From assembly GCF_023715465.1 (NCBI RefSeq), contig NZ_JAMBOE010000013.1, forward strand, positions 62,001-126,000: a stretch of 64,000 bases of DNA, read 5' to 3'. Below are positions 1-9,200 of this stretch, one piece after another. The notes under the pieces were generated by a model. The model ran no database searches, had not been told where the DNA came from, and saw nothing but the letters and a program-made list of their open reading frames with translations. Source of the DNA: Paenibacillus macerans (GTDB lineage: Bacteria; Bacillota; Bacilli; Paenibacillales; Paenibacillaceae). Every line of letters starts with the position of its first letter. Within the stretch, counting starts at the first letter, position 1. The position numbers and the translations under genes are program-made.

Positions 1-145
1 GCTCGATTCATTCGGACCCTTGGACCATTGTAAAAGGCTTCCAAATTTTGTTCCGTGCTCTTTTTGGGAATTTAGGGCTATGATTGTTTATTGAGCGGTG
101 CTATTATAATGAAGTCAAACCGAACACGACTTTTATGGGGGAACT

Positions 146-709
146 ATGGACAAGCAAACTGAACAGCATCATGAGGATGAATCCGGTTACTTATTTAACG
201 TGGAAGTGTTGATTCGGAGCAAAACGAACGGACAGGCGCTGCAGAACCTGCTGCAAATATTGAACAACGGGCCTGACATCATAGATTTCCGGATTAATTC
301 GGGAATTGAGCTGGGCGAAATCATCGAATCGCTGCTTGCCAACCGGAAGCAGTCCTTTATTTCCAAGACCTATAAGCGCTTGGGAAAATCGGAGGCAAGC
401 AACAACACACCCGCTGACGGCAAAAAAAGCGAACCCCAGCCAAAGGCGAAAGCTCCCGCCCCGGATCAAGCCGCCAGCGGCTTCAGGGACTTCGCCTCCA
501 GCGAGGAATTTCAGAAGTGGATTCAGAGTTACATTACGGGAAACAAGCTGGTGCGGTTATACGTCAACCGGAACGGCGAACGGATGAGCATCCCCTGCCG
601 GATTTTGAATTTCCTGCCGGAAACGTACGCGTTGAACGTGTATCATGTGGACGAAAAGCAGGTTTATAACCTGAAGCTGAGCGAAATTATCGACTTCCTG
701 GATACTTGA
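146..709 (+). CDS. Conserved hypothetical protein, 187 aa
   Basis: I do not recognise this family. The start is supported by a GGGGGA ribosome binding site four bases upstream of the ATG, and a TATAAT-like hexamer lies at 105-110. The protein has three parts. An N-terminal alpha/beta segment (about residues 1-75) is followed by a low-complexity Lys/Pro/Ala/Ser linker (about 85-112). The C-terminal domain (about 115-187) contains KLVRLYVNRNGERMSIPC and ends KLSEIIDFLDT, looking like a small beta-barrel. No signal peptide or membrane segment is seen, so it is probably cytosolic. It stands alone, with no gene close behind it on the same strand. The function is unknown. Confidence 0.75.
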   Translation: MDKQTEQHHEDESGYLFNVEVLIRSKTNGQALQNLLQILNNGPDIIDFRINSGIELGEIIESLLANRKQSFISKTYKRLGKSEASNNTPADGKKSEPQPKAKAPAPDQAASGFRDFASSEEFQKWIQSYITGNKLVRLYVNRNGERMSIPCRILNFLPETYALNVYHVDEKQVYNLKLSEIIDFLDT

Positions 710-790
710 TCGGGAAATGGACGATTAACGTCATTCAGCCGAGCTTATCGTTTTTCATGGAAAGAAGGACGACTCGCTGAGATGGGATCA

Positions 791-857
791 ACTGCAAAAG
801 TGCATTCTATTTTCCGTAAATCACCATTTTAGAGCGATTGAAATGCACTTTTGCAGT
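791..857. repeat. 16-bp perfect inverted repeat around TGCAAAAGTGCA
   Basis: ACTGCAAAAGTGCATT (791-806) is repeated in exact inverse at 842-857, with a 35-bp loop. The core TGCAAAAGTGCA is itself nearly palindromic. The core recurs once at about 60436-60447. There is no T-run, so it is not an ordinary terminator. It is most likely an interspersed palindromic element. Confidence 0.6.
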
Positions 858-913
858 TCATGGGATTTCGTTCTGGTCGCACCAAAAGTTGAGTTATAAA
901 TTCTATCAATTTC

Positions 914-963
914 AAAAAGACGGCTGAACCCGCTCCGCCGTGGAGCCCTTCAGCCGTCTTTTT
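914..963 (-). terminator. Rho-independent terminator of the DUF423 gene
   Basis: A 15-bp perfect stem, arms 914-928 and 949-963, carries the core GACGGCTGAA and ends in five T on either strand. It lies directly after the stop of the leftward DUF423 gene. Confidence 0.85.
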
Positions 964-968
964 CCGTG

Positions 969-1346
969 CTAAGCCTTCTTGCTCCAGGCCTCCAGCGCGA
1001 GCAGCAACCAACCGGCGATAAAAGAAACGCCGCCGAGCGGCGTAACCGGCCCGAGCCAGGTCCAATGCAGTGCTGCCAATCCGTACAGGCTGCCGGAGAA
1101 CAGGATGACGCCGAGCAGAAACAGCCGGCCCGCCCAGCGCAGCCGCCGCGATTCTCCCCATTGCCCCGCAAACAGCGCCGTCAGCAGGATAGCAACTCCG
1201 TGAATCATCTGGTAATGTACTCCGGTCTCATAAGTGCCGATGGCCGTCTCGCCGATTTTCGCTTTCAACATATGGGCTCCGAATGCGCCAAGCGCAACGG
1301 CGATCAGCATGACGACCGCTCCGATTCCGGCATGGGTGCGCCGCAT
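969..1346 (-). CDS. DUF423 (YwdK-type) membrane protein
   Basis: This small integral membrane protein of 125 aa matches the DUF423 family (YgdD of E. coli, YwdK of B. subtilis). Four hydrophobic helices are visible. The family hallmark is near the N-terminus: LGAFGAHMLKAKI followed by TYETGVHYQMIHGVAIL. The length is typical of the family. The ATG is preceded by GGGGAGG at eight bases. It is monocistronic, with a strong terminator behind it. The biochemical role of the family is unknown; location in the cytoplasmic membrane is inferred from the helices. Confidence 0.9.
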   Translation of the reverse strand: MRRTHAGIGAVVMLIAVALGAFGAHMLKAKIGETAIGTYETGVHYQMIHGVAILLTALFAGQWGESRRLRWAGRLFLLGVILFSGSLYGLAALHWTWLGPVTPLGGVSFIAGWLLLALEAWSKKA

Positions 1347-1465
1347 TTTTTCCGCCTCCCCTTATTTGTCCATTTCGCCAAAATTCATTCATGTTCATTC
1401 TACCTCAACCATCCGTCCGATATCTACAGCTAGCGGAAATGAAGGCAATGACCGATGCCTTTCCC

Positions 1466-1494
1466 TTGTATTCCGCTTTTTGATAAAATAGAAT
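1466..1494 (+). promoter_or_regulatory. Sigma-A-type promoter of the degV pair
   Basis: TTGTAT (1466-1471) and TAGAAT (1489-1494) are separated by exactly 17 bp, about 30 bp ahead of the first DegV start. A better-looking TATAAT at 1505-1510 is too close to the ribosome binding site to serve. Confidence 0.55.
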
Positions 1495-1523
1495 AATCGA
1501 ACAATATAATCAAGGAGATGCTT

Positions 1524-2372
1524 ATGGCAAACGTCAAAATTTTCGCTGACAGTACCTCGGACCTGCCCGTAGAATGGATCCCCCGCTATGATATCGGAAT
1601 TATTCCTTTATATGTCGTGTTTGGCGGCGAGACGTTCAAGGACGGGGTGGATATCACGCCGGTCGGTATTTACCGGAGAGTCGAGGCTGCCGGGAGTTTG
1701 CCGAAAACGACCGCCCCGTCGCCCAAAGATTTTATGGACGCCTTCGGTCCCTATATCGAGCGCGGGCAGGACATCGTTTATATCAGCCTTTCATCCAAAC
1801 TCTCATCGACCTATCAAAATGCGCTGATCGCCGCCGCAGAGTTCCCGGAAGGGCGGATTCACGTTGTAGATTCCCAGACTTTATGCAGCGGCATCGGCCT
1901 GTTGGTTATGAAAGCGGTCAAAGCCGCCGCGGAAGGCCGCGCCGCCGGTGAAATCGCCGAGCTGGTCAGCGCTATCCGGCCGCAGGTGGAAACGCAATTC
2001 GTCATCGATACGCTGGAATATTTGTATAAAGGCGGACGCTGCTCCGGCATGCAGAACTTTATCGGCAGCCTGCTCCAGATCCGGCCCGTGCTCAAGCTGG
2101 TGGACGGGAACATCATCCCGGCCTACAAGGTCCGCGGCCGCAAGGAGAAGGCGGTCCAGCAAATGCTGGACAACGCATTGGCCGACCGGGACAACATGGA
2201 TAACGATTTGATCATCGTCGCCCACACGCTGGCCGAACAGGAGGCGCTGCGTTTGGCCGCGATTTTGCGGGAGCAGACGGGAGCGCGGGAGGTGGCCGTA
2301 TCCGAAGCGGGCTGCGTCATTTCCAGCCACTGCGGGCCTGGCACCGTCGCCATTATGTACACGAAAAAATAA
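1524..2372 (+). CDS. DegV family fatty-acid-binding protein (copy 1)
   Basis: This is a DegV-fold lipid-binding protein of 282 aa. In Firmicutes this family (FakB) holds a fatty acid for phosphorylation by the kinase FakA. Family motifs are present: the opening KIFADSTSDLP, TTAPSPKDF, ISLSSKLSSTYQNA, the DTLEYLYKGGRCSGMQ stretch and SSHCGPGT near the end. I chose the ATG at 1524, not 1518, because AAGGAG (1512-1517) abuts 1518 but sits six bases from 1524, and the resulting MANVKIF matches the MASIKIF start of the next gene. No fakA gene is in the window. The fatty acid bound cannot be read from sequence. Confidence 0.92.
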   Translation: MANVKIFADSTSDLPVEWIPRYDIGIIPLYVVFGGETFKDGVDITPVGIYRRVEAAGSLPKTTAPSPKDFMDAFGPYIERGQDIVYISLSSKLSSTYQNALIAAAEFPEGRIHVVDSQTLCSGIGLLVMKAVKAAAEGRAAGEIAELVSAIRPQVETQFVIDTLEYLYKGGRCSGMQNFIGSLLQIRPVLKLVDGNIIPAYKVRGRKEKAVQQMLDNALADRDNMDNDLIIVAHTLAEQEALRLAAILREQTGAREVAVSEAGCVISSHCGPGTVAIMYTKK

Positions 2373-2427
2373 TCGGCCGTCTCGGCCAGGATTTTCCAGG
2401 AAGTCAAAAACTTATAGGAGGGTCACT

Positions 2428-3282
2428 ATGGCATCGATCAAAATTTTCGCGGACAGCACCTGCGATTTGCCGGCGGATTGGATTCAGCGGCACGAAATTG
2501 GCATCGTTCCCCTGTACGTCACTTTTTCCGACCAAACGTACAAGGACGGCGTCGATTTGAGCGTGCCCGATCTTTACCGCAAGGTCAGCGAGACGGGCAA
2601 GCTGCCGAAGACGGCCGCACCGTCGCCGGCCGATTTCATTCAGGCCTTCTCCCCTTATATCGAGCAGGGGCAGCAAATTTTATGCATCAGCTTGTCTTCG
2701 GAGCTTTCATCTACATATCAAAACGCCCTGCTTGCGGCGGAGGAATTCCCGGGAGGGGCGGTCACCGTATTCGACTCGCTTAATTTATCGACCGGCATCG
2801 GCCTTCAGGTGATGAAGGCGGTACAGGCCGCGTCGGAAGGCAAAAGCGTCGGCGAAATCGTCGACCTGCTCACGGCGGTTCGGCCCAAGGTCGAAACGGA
2901 GTTTGTCATCGATACGCTGGATTACCTGTACAAAGGCGGACGCTGCTCCGGCATGCAAAACCTGATCGGAAGCCTGCTCAAAATCCGCCCGGTCATCAAA
3001 GTGGTGGACGGCAAAATGACCCCTGCCTACAAAATCCGCGGCAGCCGGGAAAAAGCTCTTGACCAGCTGCTGAACAACGCGCTCGGCCGCTTGAACGATA
3101 TGGATAACGACATTATTTTTGTCACCCATTCCCTGGCGGATGAAGACGCGGTCAAGCTGAAACAAGAGCTTGAGGCCAGAACCAGGGCCAAGACCGTTGC
3201 CGTCTCCAATGCCGGCTGCGTCATTTCCAGCCATTGCGGCGCCAAAACGATCGGCATCCTGTATACGAAAAAGACAGGCTGA
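2428..3282 (+). CDS. DegV family fatty-acid-binding protein (copy 2)
   Basis: This 284-aa DegV protein is a tandem paralog of the gene just upstream and is colinear with it along the whole length. It shares the ADSTCDLP, TAAPSPADF, SLSSELSSTYQNA, YKGGRCSGMQN and SSHCGAKT motifs. An AGGAGG lies six bases from the ATG. The two copies differ in the loops that usually line the acyl pocket, so different fatty-acid preference is a reasonable guess (for example saturated versus unsaturated, as known for FakB pairs). The 55-bp gap has no terminator, so the two genes are probably co-transcribed. Confidence 0.92.
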   Translation: MASIKIFADSTCDLPADWIQRHEIGIVPLYVTFSDQTYKDGVDLSVPDLYRKVSETGKLPKTAAPSPADFIQAFSPYIEQGQQILCISLSSELSSTYQNALLAAEEFPGGAVTVFDSLNLSTGIGLQVMKAVQAASEGKSVGEIVDLLTAVRPKVETEFVIDTLDYLYKGGRCSGMQNLIGSLLKIRPVIKVVDGKMTPAYKIRGSREKALDQLLNNALGRLNDMDNDIIFVTHSLADEDAVKLKQELEARTRAKTVAVSNAGCVISSHCGAKTIGILYTKKTG

Positions 3283-3288
3283 CGTATA

Positions 3289-3340
3289 AATAGAGTCATG
3301 TCCTGCTTACCCCGTGAGGCGGTCAGGACATGACTCTATT
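3289..3340. terminator. Bidirectional terminator between degV and narI
   Basis: A 17-bp perfect stem (arms 3289-3305 and 3324-3340, core GAGTCATGTCCTG) sits between the convergent degV and nar transcription units and probably serves both. Confidence 0.8.
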
Positions 3341-3350
3341 GGTCTTCCGC

Positions 3351-4052
3351 CTAAGATTGCGGCTTGCCGCGTTTGTAGCTGACTCGCGAGCGGTATTGCT
3401 GCGGCGCCCGGGCCGGATAGCGGACCGGCAGCGAAAACATATGCACGAGCTTCGTAAACGGGATCGAGGCGAACAACAGGAACGCCGACAGGACGTGCAG
3501 CCGGAAAAGAAGCGGAACCGTGTCCATCAGGTGATAATCCGGCCGAAGCGCAAGCAAACTGCGAAACCATGGACCGATGGTGGTGCGGTATTCGTAAGCG
3601 GCCACCGTCGTGTTATATACGATCGTCATAAAGGTGCCGTTGGCGGCGACAATCAGCAGCAGGATCACCGTAAAATAATCGGCAAATCCGGCGTGGGCGC
3701 GCACGCGCCGGTTCGTTATTTTGCGAATCAGCAAAATAATCAGCCCCAGCACCACCATGATTCCCGCCAGCCCGCCTCCGGCAATCGCAAAGATGTGGTA
3801 CGTTTCATCGCTTACGCCCATGGCATGGTACACCCTTCGCGGAATCAACACCCCCATCACATGGCCGATAAAGGCGAAGATGATGCCGTAATGGAAGATC
3901 ATGGAGCCGAGCCGCAGCCATTTTTTCTCAAACATTTCCGTCGAAGGAGCGGTCCAGCTCACTTGGCGGAAGGCAAACCTGTATAACAATCCAACGATCA
4001 TCACCGCCAGAGCGATGTATGGATAAACGACCCACCAGAACAATCCGGTCAT
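3351..4052 (-). CDS. narI: Respiratory nitrate reductase gamma subunit (cytochrome b)
   Basis: NarI anchors the NarGHI complex in the membrane and passes quinol electrons through two b hemes to NarH. Five hydrophobic helices are visible. Histidines in SMIFHYGIIFAFIGHVMG and in LLFRLHVLSAFLLFASIPFTKLVHMFSLP correspond to the axial heme ligands of the family. I chose the ATG at 4052 (233 aa) over an in-frame ATG at 4070, because the GGGGG ribosome binding site falls between them at correct spacing for 4052. It is the last gene of the nar operon and starts just after narJ ends. Confidence 0.93.
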   Translation of the reverse strand: MTGLFWWVVYPYIALAVMIVGLLYRFAFRQVSWTAPSTEMFEKKWLRLGSMIFHYGIIFAFIGHVMGVLIPRRVYHAMGVSDETYHIFAIAGGGLAGIMVVLGLIILLIRKITNRRVRAHAGFADYFTVILLLIVAANGTFMTIVYNTTVAAYEYRTTIGPWFRSLLALRPDYHLMDTVPLLFRLHVLSAFLLFASIPFTKLVHMFSLPVRYPARAPQQYRSRVSYKRGKPQS

Positions 4053-4070
4053 GAAGCTACCCCCATTCAT

Positions 4071-4721
4071 TCAGTTGCATCTTTGGAAAAACGATAGATC
4101 CGTTCCCGTTCGGGCGGTTCCGTCCATCCCGTACAGAATCGGGTAAGGGAGCTCACCTTGGTCGGCCTGCTCCCGCTTTTCCGTAAGCCGGCGGACATCT
4201 TCCTCCGAGGGTTCGCCAAAAACGTCCGCCACGAGATGGCGAAGCAGTTCCCGGTAGGGGTTGTCCTCCGCCAAATGCTCGCAAATCCGCTTTGTGGCGA
4301 CGGCCAGCCGAAGCTCCAAAGCCCGGACGTGGACATGGTCCGGACGCACGGCCAGCAGCTCATACAAGAGCGGCATATAATCGGCCAGTTCGCCTTCAGC
4401 GGCGGCAAAACCGGCGTCCTTGATGATTTGCTGCAGGAGAATCAGCGCCGCGCCGCGCTCCCGGCTGTCCCCAAGCTCATGCGCGGTGAGATACAGTCCG
4501 GTTTTTTCCTTCCAGTCAAAGGCCCAAACATACTGCTCCCTTAGCTCCTTCAGCGGGCAGGATAACAGCGGATGGCTTGTCTCCTGAAGACGTTCCGCCA
4601 ATAACGGGCTTCCGGCTTCCTGGGCCGCTTCCAGCATGCTCCGCGCGGTTTCCGGAAAGTCGTCCTCCGGATATCCGAGCAGTCTGGCCGCAAATATCAA
4701 ACTGATTTGCTTGTCTTCCAT
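4071..4721 (-). CDS. narJ: Nitrate reductase assembly chaperone
   Basis: NarJ is the dedicated cytoplasmic chaperone (TorD/DmsD-like, all-helical) that holds apo-NarGH for molybdenum cofactor insertion and is not part of the final enzyme. The 216-aa length is near the usual size. The region RLLGYPEDDFPETARSMLEAA and the later FDWKEKTGLYLTAHELGDSRERG, including YLTxHxxGDxRxRG, are family hallmarks. The start at 4721 is set by AGGAGG seven bases upstream. An alternative start at 4757 would overlap narH and has no ribosome binding site. It lies between narH (16-bp gap) and narI, the standard order. Confidence 0.93.
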   Translation of the reverse strand: MEDKQISLIFAARLLGYPEDDFPETARSMLEAAQEAGSPLLAERLQETSHPLLSCPLKELREQYVWAFDWKEKTGLYLTAHELGDSRERGAALILLQQIIKDAGFAAAEGELADYMPLLYELLAVRPDHVHVRALELRLAVATKRICEHLAEDNPYRELLRHLVADVFGEPSEEDVRRLTEKREQADQGELPYPILYGMDGTARTGTDLSFFQRCN

Positions 4722-4737
4722 CGCCAACCTCCTTGCT

Positions 4738-6240
4738 CTATCTGTCTTCTTTGGCAAACCGTTGCGGCAAAAATCCTTCCTCCGGCGTGATCCCCTCCAG
4801 ACTGCAAGCTCCCTGACGGTAATGCAGTCCGGCTTCGCCGATCATTTCCCGCCGGCCTGTAGGGATGACAAAACGTTCGTTATGCTTGGCTACGGCAAAC
4901 AAACGGGCCATCTCTTCGATTTCCTCGACGCTGGTTTCCGCCTCCCCGAGCAGCTTGCTGCGCTTCAGCTCGTCCAAGCCGCCGACCGCACGGTCCCGCA
5001 TCAATACGCGCATCGCCGTCATCTTCAGCAGCACCCGCCGGATCACTTTCGTGTCTCCCGCCGTCAGCAGGGAAGCCAAATATTCCAGCGGAATCCGCAT
5101 CTGATCGACCGCCGGGATGTACATGTCTGTCTGCAGCTCGTCCTCCTCGATATGGTTCATGATCGGGCTAAGCGGCGGTACGTACCAAACCATCGGCAAG
5201 GTGCGGTATTCCGGATGCAGCGGCAGCGCCACCTTCCATTTCATCGCTAGTTTGTATACTGGAGAGCGCTGGGCCGCATCAATCCACGCATCCGTGATCT
5301 CCGTTCTTCTCGCTTCCTTGATGACCTCCGGATCAAACGGATCCAGGAAAACGCCGAGCTGCGATTCGTACAACTCCTGCGGATCCTCTGCCGAAGCGGC
5401 GGCTTTTACCCGGTCGGCATCGTACATGACGACGCCGATATAGCGAATTCGGCCCACACACGTCTCGGAGCAGATCGTCGCCAGCCCGGCCTCCGTGCGC
5501 GGGTAACAAAAATTGCATTTTTCCGCCTTATGGGTGTTCCAGTTATAATAAACCTTATGGTACGGGCAGCCGTTCATGCAGAACCGCCACCCCCGGCAAG
5601 CCTCCTGGTCAACCAGCACGATCCCGTCCTCCTCGCGTTTGTACAGCGCGCCGGACGGACACGAAGCGACGCAAGACGGATTGAGGCAATGCTCGCAAAT
5701 TCGCGGCAGGTACATCATGAACGTTTTTTCATATTCCAGGGCGATATGCTCCTGCAGCTTTTTCACGTTGGGATCAAGCGGCACGATTTCGCTGCCGCCG
5801 GCCAAATCATCGTCCCAGTTCGGCCCCCATACAGGCTTGTCCATATACTCGCCCGTAATCAGCGACACCGGCCGCCCGACCGGGAGATGCTTGCTCTTTG
5901 GGCTGTGCAGCAGGTTGTCGTAATCATAGGTCCAAGGTTCATAAAAGTTGTCCAAATCGGCCATGTTCGGGTTGTAAAAAATATTCGCCAGCTTGGTGAT
6001 CGGGCCTCCGGCACGCAGCGCCAGCTTACCGCCGCGCAGCACCCAGCCGCCCTTATATTTGCCCGTCTCCTCCCATTCCTTCGGATAACCCGGGCCCGGC
6101 CGCGTCTCCACGTTGTTGTACCACATATACTCCGTGCCGGGGCGGTTGGTCCAGGTATTTTTGCAGGTGACCGAGCAGGTGTGACAGCCGATGCATTTGT
6201 CCAGATTCATCACCATCGCGACTTGCGTTTTAATCCTCAA
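4738..6240 (-). CDS. narH: Respiratory nitrate reductase beta subunit (Fe-S)
   Basis: This 500-aa iron-sulfur subunit relays electrons from NarI to NarG. Four cysteine clusters are visible: CIGCHTCSVTC (residues 16-26), CEHCLNPSCVASC, CRGWRFCMNGC and CNFCYPRTEAGLATICSETC. The Trp in CRGW replaces a Cys, which gives the [3Fe-4S] centre typical of NarH. The start codon is TTG at 6240. AAGGAGG lies nine bases upstream, and the N-terminus MRIKTQVAMVMNLDKCIGC lines up with the family from its first residue. The start overlaps the end of narG by 11 bases, implying translational coupling. Confidence 0.95.
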   Translation of the reverse strand: MRIKTQVAMVMNLDKCIGCHTCSVTCKNTWTNRPGTEYMWYNNVETRPGPGYPKEWEETGKYKGGWVLRGGKLALRAGGPITKLANIFYNPNMADLDNFYEPWTYDYDNLLHSPKSKHLPVGRPVSLITGEYMDKPVWGPNWDDDLAGGSEIVPLDPNVKKLQEHIALEYEKTFMMYLPRICEHCLNPSCVASCPSGALYKREEDGIVLVDQEACRGWRFCMNGCPYHKVYYNWNTHKAEKCNFCYPRTEAGLATICSETCVGRIRYIGVVMYDADRVKAAASAEDPQELYESQLGVFLDPFDPEVIKEARRTEITDAWIDAAQRSPVYKLAMKWKVALPLHPEYRTLPMVWYVPPLSPIMNHIEEDELQTDMYIPAVDQMRIPLEYLASLLTAGDTKVIRRVLLKMTAMRVLMRDRAVGGLDELKRSKLLGEAETSVEEIEEMARLFAVAKHNERFVIPTGRREMIGEAGLHYRQGACSLEGITPEEGFLPQRFAKEDR

Positions 6241-9200
6241 GCCAATCTACCTCCTTCAGCGGGCGGATGATGGTCAGCGTATCGCGCTGGTTTCCCGTCG
6301 GACCGTAATAGTTGAACCCGTAGCTTAACTGGGCATAGCCCCCGATCATGTGGGTCGGCTTGAGCGTTATCCGCGTCACACTGTTATGCGTACCGCCGCG
6401 CTGCTTGGTGATCGACGTCCCGGGTACGCCCAGCGTGCGGTCCTGGGCATGATACATGTAGGCGATGCCTTCCGGGATCCGGTATGTCAGCACCGCCCGG
6501 GCCGCCACGACGCCGTTGCGGTTGTATACCTCGATCCAGTCGTTGTCCTTGATCCCGATGGAAGCCCCATCCTTCTCGTTCAGCCAGACGACCTGCCAGC
6601 CGCGGAACAGGGTCGTCATCTGGTTGGTGTCGGTGAACATCGTATGGATGCCCCACTTCTGGTGCGGGGTCAGGTAACGGAGCGTCAGCGATTTTCCGTT
6701 CTCCGGCACGCCTTTTTCCCCTTTAAGAAAAGGAACGTGCCCTAGCGGCGGCAAATACAGCGGCAAAGCCTCCCCGAAGTCGAGGATCATTTCATGGTCG
6801 AGATAAAAGCTCTGCCGTCCGGTTAATGTCCGCCAAGGGATACTGTATTCGGTGTTCAGCGTAAATGGCGAATAGCGGCGGTTGTCCTTCTCCAGCCCGC
6901 TCCAGACGGGCGCGGAAATAGCCTGGCGGGGTTGGGCCGTGATATCGAGCAATGTAAAGGCTTCCTCCTGGCGCGGCAGGGCGATCTCCACGAGTTTTTT
7001 GCCGGTCTTCTGCTCCATGTCGCGCCATCCTTCCACAGCGCGCTCTCCGTTCGTCGCCCCCGACATCAGCAGGATCGCTTCGATCACCTGGCGGTCGTAA
7101 TACAAATCCGGCTGGCCTTTGCCGATGCCTTCACGCTTCGAGGCGCCAAGCCGGGCCAGCAATTGTTCGTAAACCCGCTCGCCGGGGATTTTCACCGCCT
7201 TCGAGCCGTACCCTTTGCGGATGTTGGGTCCGATCGTAATCATCTTGCCGTAAACGTCCTTGTAATCGCGCGGCACGATGAGAAAATGCGGCATGCTTTT
7301 ACCGGGAACCGCCGCGATTTCCCCTTTGCGCCAATCCTTGATCCTCCCGTGCACCTGGGCTACCTCGTCCGGGCTGTCATGGCCGAGCGGAGTCATCATC
7401 ACGTCTTCGCAGGCGGGGAGATGTTTCTCCGCAAGCTCGGAAAACGTCTTGGCTATCTCCCGAAAGGCGTCCCAGTCGCTTTTGCTTTGCCATGGCGGCG
7501 AAATCGCCGGATTAAACGGATGGATGAACGGATGCATGTCCGTGCTGCTCAAATCATGTTTTTCGTACCAGGTCGCCGCCGGCAGCACGATGTCCGAAAA
7601 CAGCCCGGAACTGGTCATGCGAAAATCGATGCTGACGAACAGATCTGTTTTGCCTTCCGGCGGCACGTCGTCGGTGTGCACAGCCTCCGGCCGCCAGGAG
7701 AGGCTCGGGTCGGTAAGCACCTGACCATCCGCCCCGATCAAATGTTTGGCGAAATATTCATGGCCTTTGCCGCTGTCTCCCAGCAGATTTGAGCGCCAGT
7801 TGAAGAACACGCGCGGAAAGTTGCGGGGGTCGTTCGGATGCTCGATCGCCCATTCGAGTTCGCCTTCCGCCGCCATCCTGGCGATTTCCCGCACGGCCTC
7901 CTGATCGTCCGTCAGCCCCTTTTCGCGGAGTTGCCGCGCCAGATCGAGGGAATTCTGGGTGAATTGCGGGAACGATGGCAGCCAGCCGAGCCTCACGGCC
8001 AGCGCATTGACGTCGGCCGGATGCATTTTGCCGTACCGGCCGCCCCAGGGTGTATCCTGCTCTTCGTTCGCGCGCACCTCGTAGCGGAACTGCTCCGTCA
8101 CAAAGTAAAAATACGACGTGCCGTTCTGCAGCCGCGGCGGCCGGATCCAGTCGCCGGCAAAGGCGATTTGCTGCCAGCCCTCCAGCGGGCGCACTTTTTC
8201 CTGGCCGACGTAGTGGGCCCAGCCGCCTCCGTTTACGCCCTGCGCCCCGGTCAGCATCACCAGGTTCAGGATCGAGCGGTAAATCTGATCGCTGTGAAAC
8301 CAGTGATTGGTGCCCCCGCCCATGGCGATCATCGAACGGCCGCCCGTTTTGGCCGCGTTATCGGCAAACTCGCGGGCCACCTGGAGGCAATGCGACTTTT
8401 TGACCCCGGTGATCGCCTCCTGCCAGGCCGGCGTATAAGGCTTCATATCGTCGTAATCGGCCGGATAATCGCCAGGCAGGCCGCGCGGAACGCCGGCGTG
8501 GGCCATCATCAGGTCATACACCGTGGCCACCTTCAGCGTCTCGCCCGACATGCTCTTGAGATACTTGACCGGGACACCGCGCCGCACCGTTTCGCCCTCT
8601 TTTTCCGCGAAATACGGAAAATCCACTTGCACAACTTCGTCGGCATCCTGGATAAATGTCAGCTGCGGGTCGATTGGAGTTCCATCCGGCTTGTTCAGAT
8701 CAAGGTTCCAGCGGCTGCTTTGATCCCAGCGGAACCCTTCGCTCCCGTTCGGTGCCTCCGGTTTCCCCGACGCTGTGTCCCAGACAACGGTTTTCCATTC
8801 GGCAAGCTCCTGTCCATCGCCCAAGTCAGCCGCCCGCAGGAAGCGGTCCGAACGGATCATGCCGTTCTCCTCCTTCACGATGACGAGAAACGGAAGATCG
8901 GTGAATTTTTTCACATAATTTATGAAATAGGGGATCTCCCGATCCACATAAAACTCTTTGAGAATGACGTGCGTCATTGCCATCGCCAGCGCCGCGTCCG
9001 TGCCGGCCCGGGCCGGCAGCCAAATATCGGCGAATTTCTCGTATTCGGAATAATCGGGGCTCACGCCGACCACCTTGGTGCCGTTGTAACGCGCCTCAAC
9101 CATAAAATGGGCGTCCGGCGAGCGGGTTTGCGGAATGTTTGTCCCCCAGATGATAAAATATTTCGTATTGTACCAGTCTCCGCTCTCCGGCACATCGGTT

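Noticed and set aside
1505..1510. TATAAT directly before the first DegV ribosome binding site
   Set aside because: It is only 14 bp from the start codon, so a transcript from it would lack the ribosome binding site.
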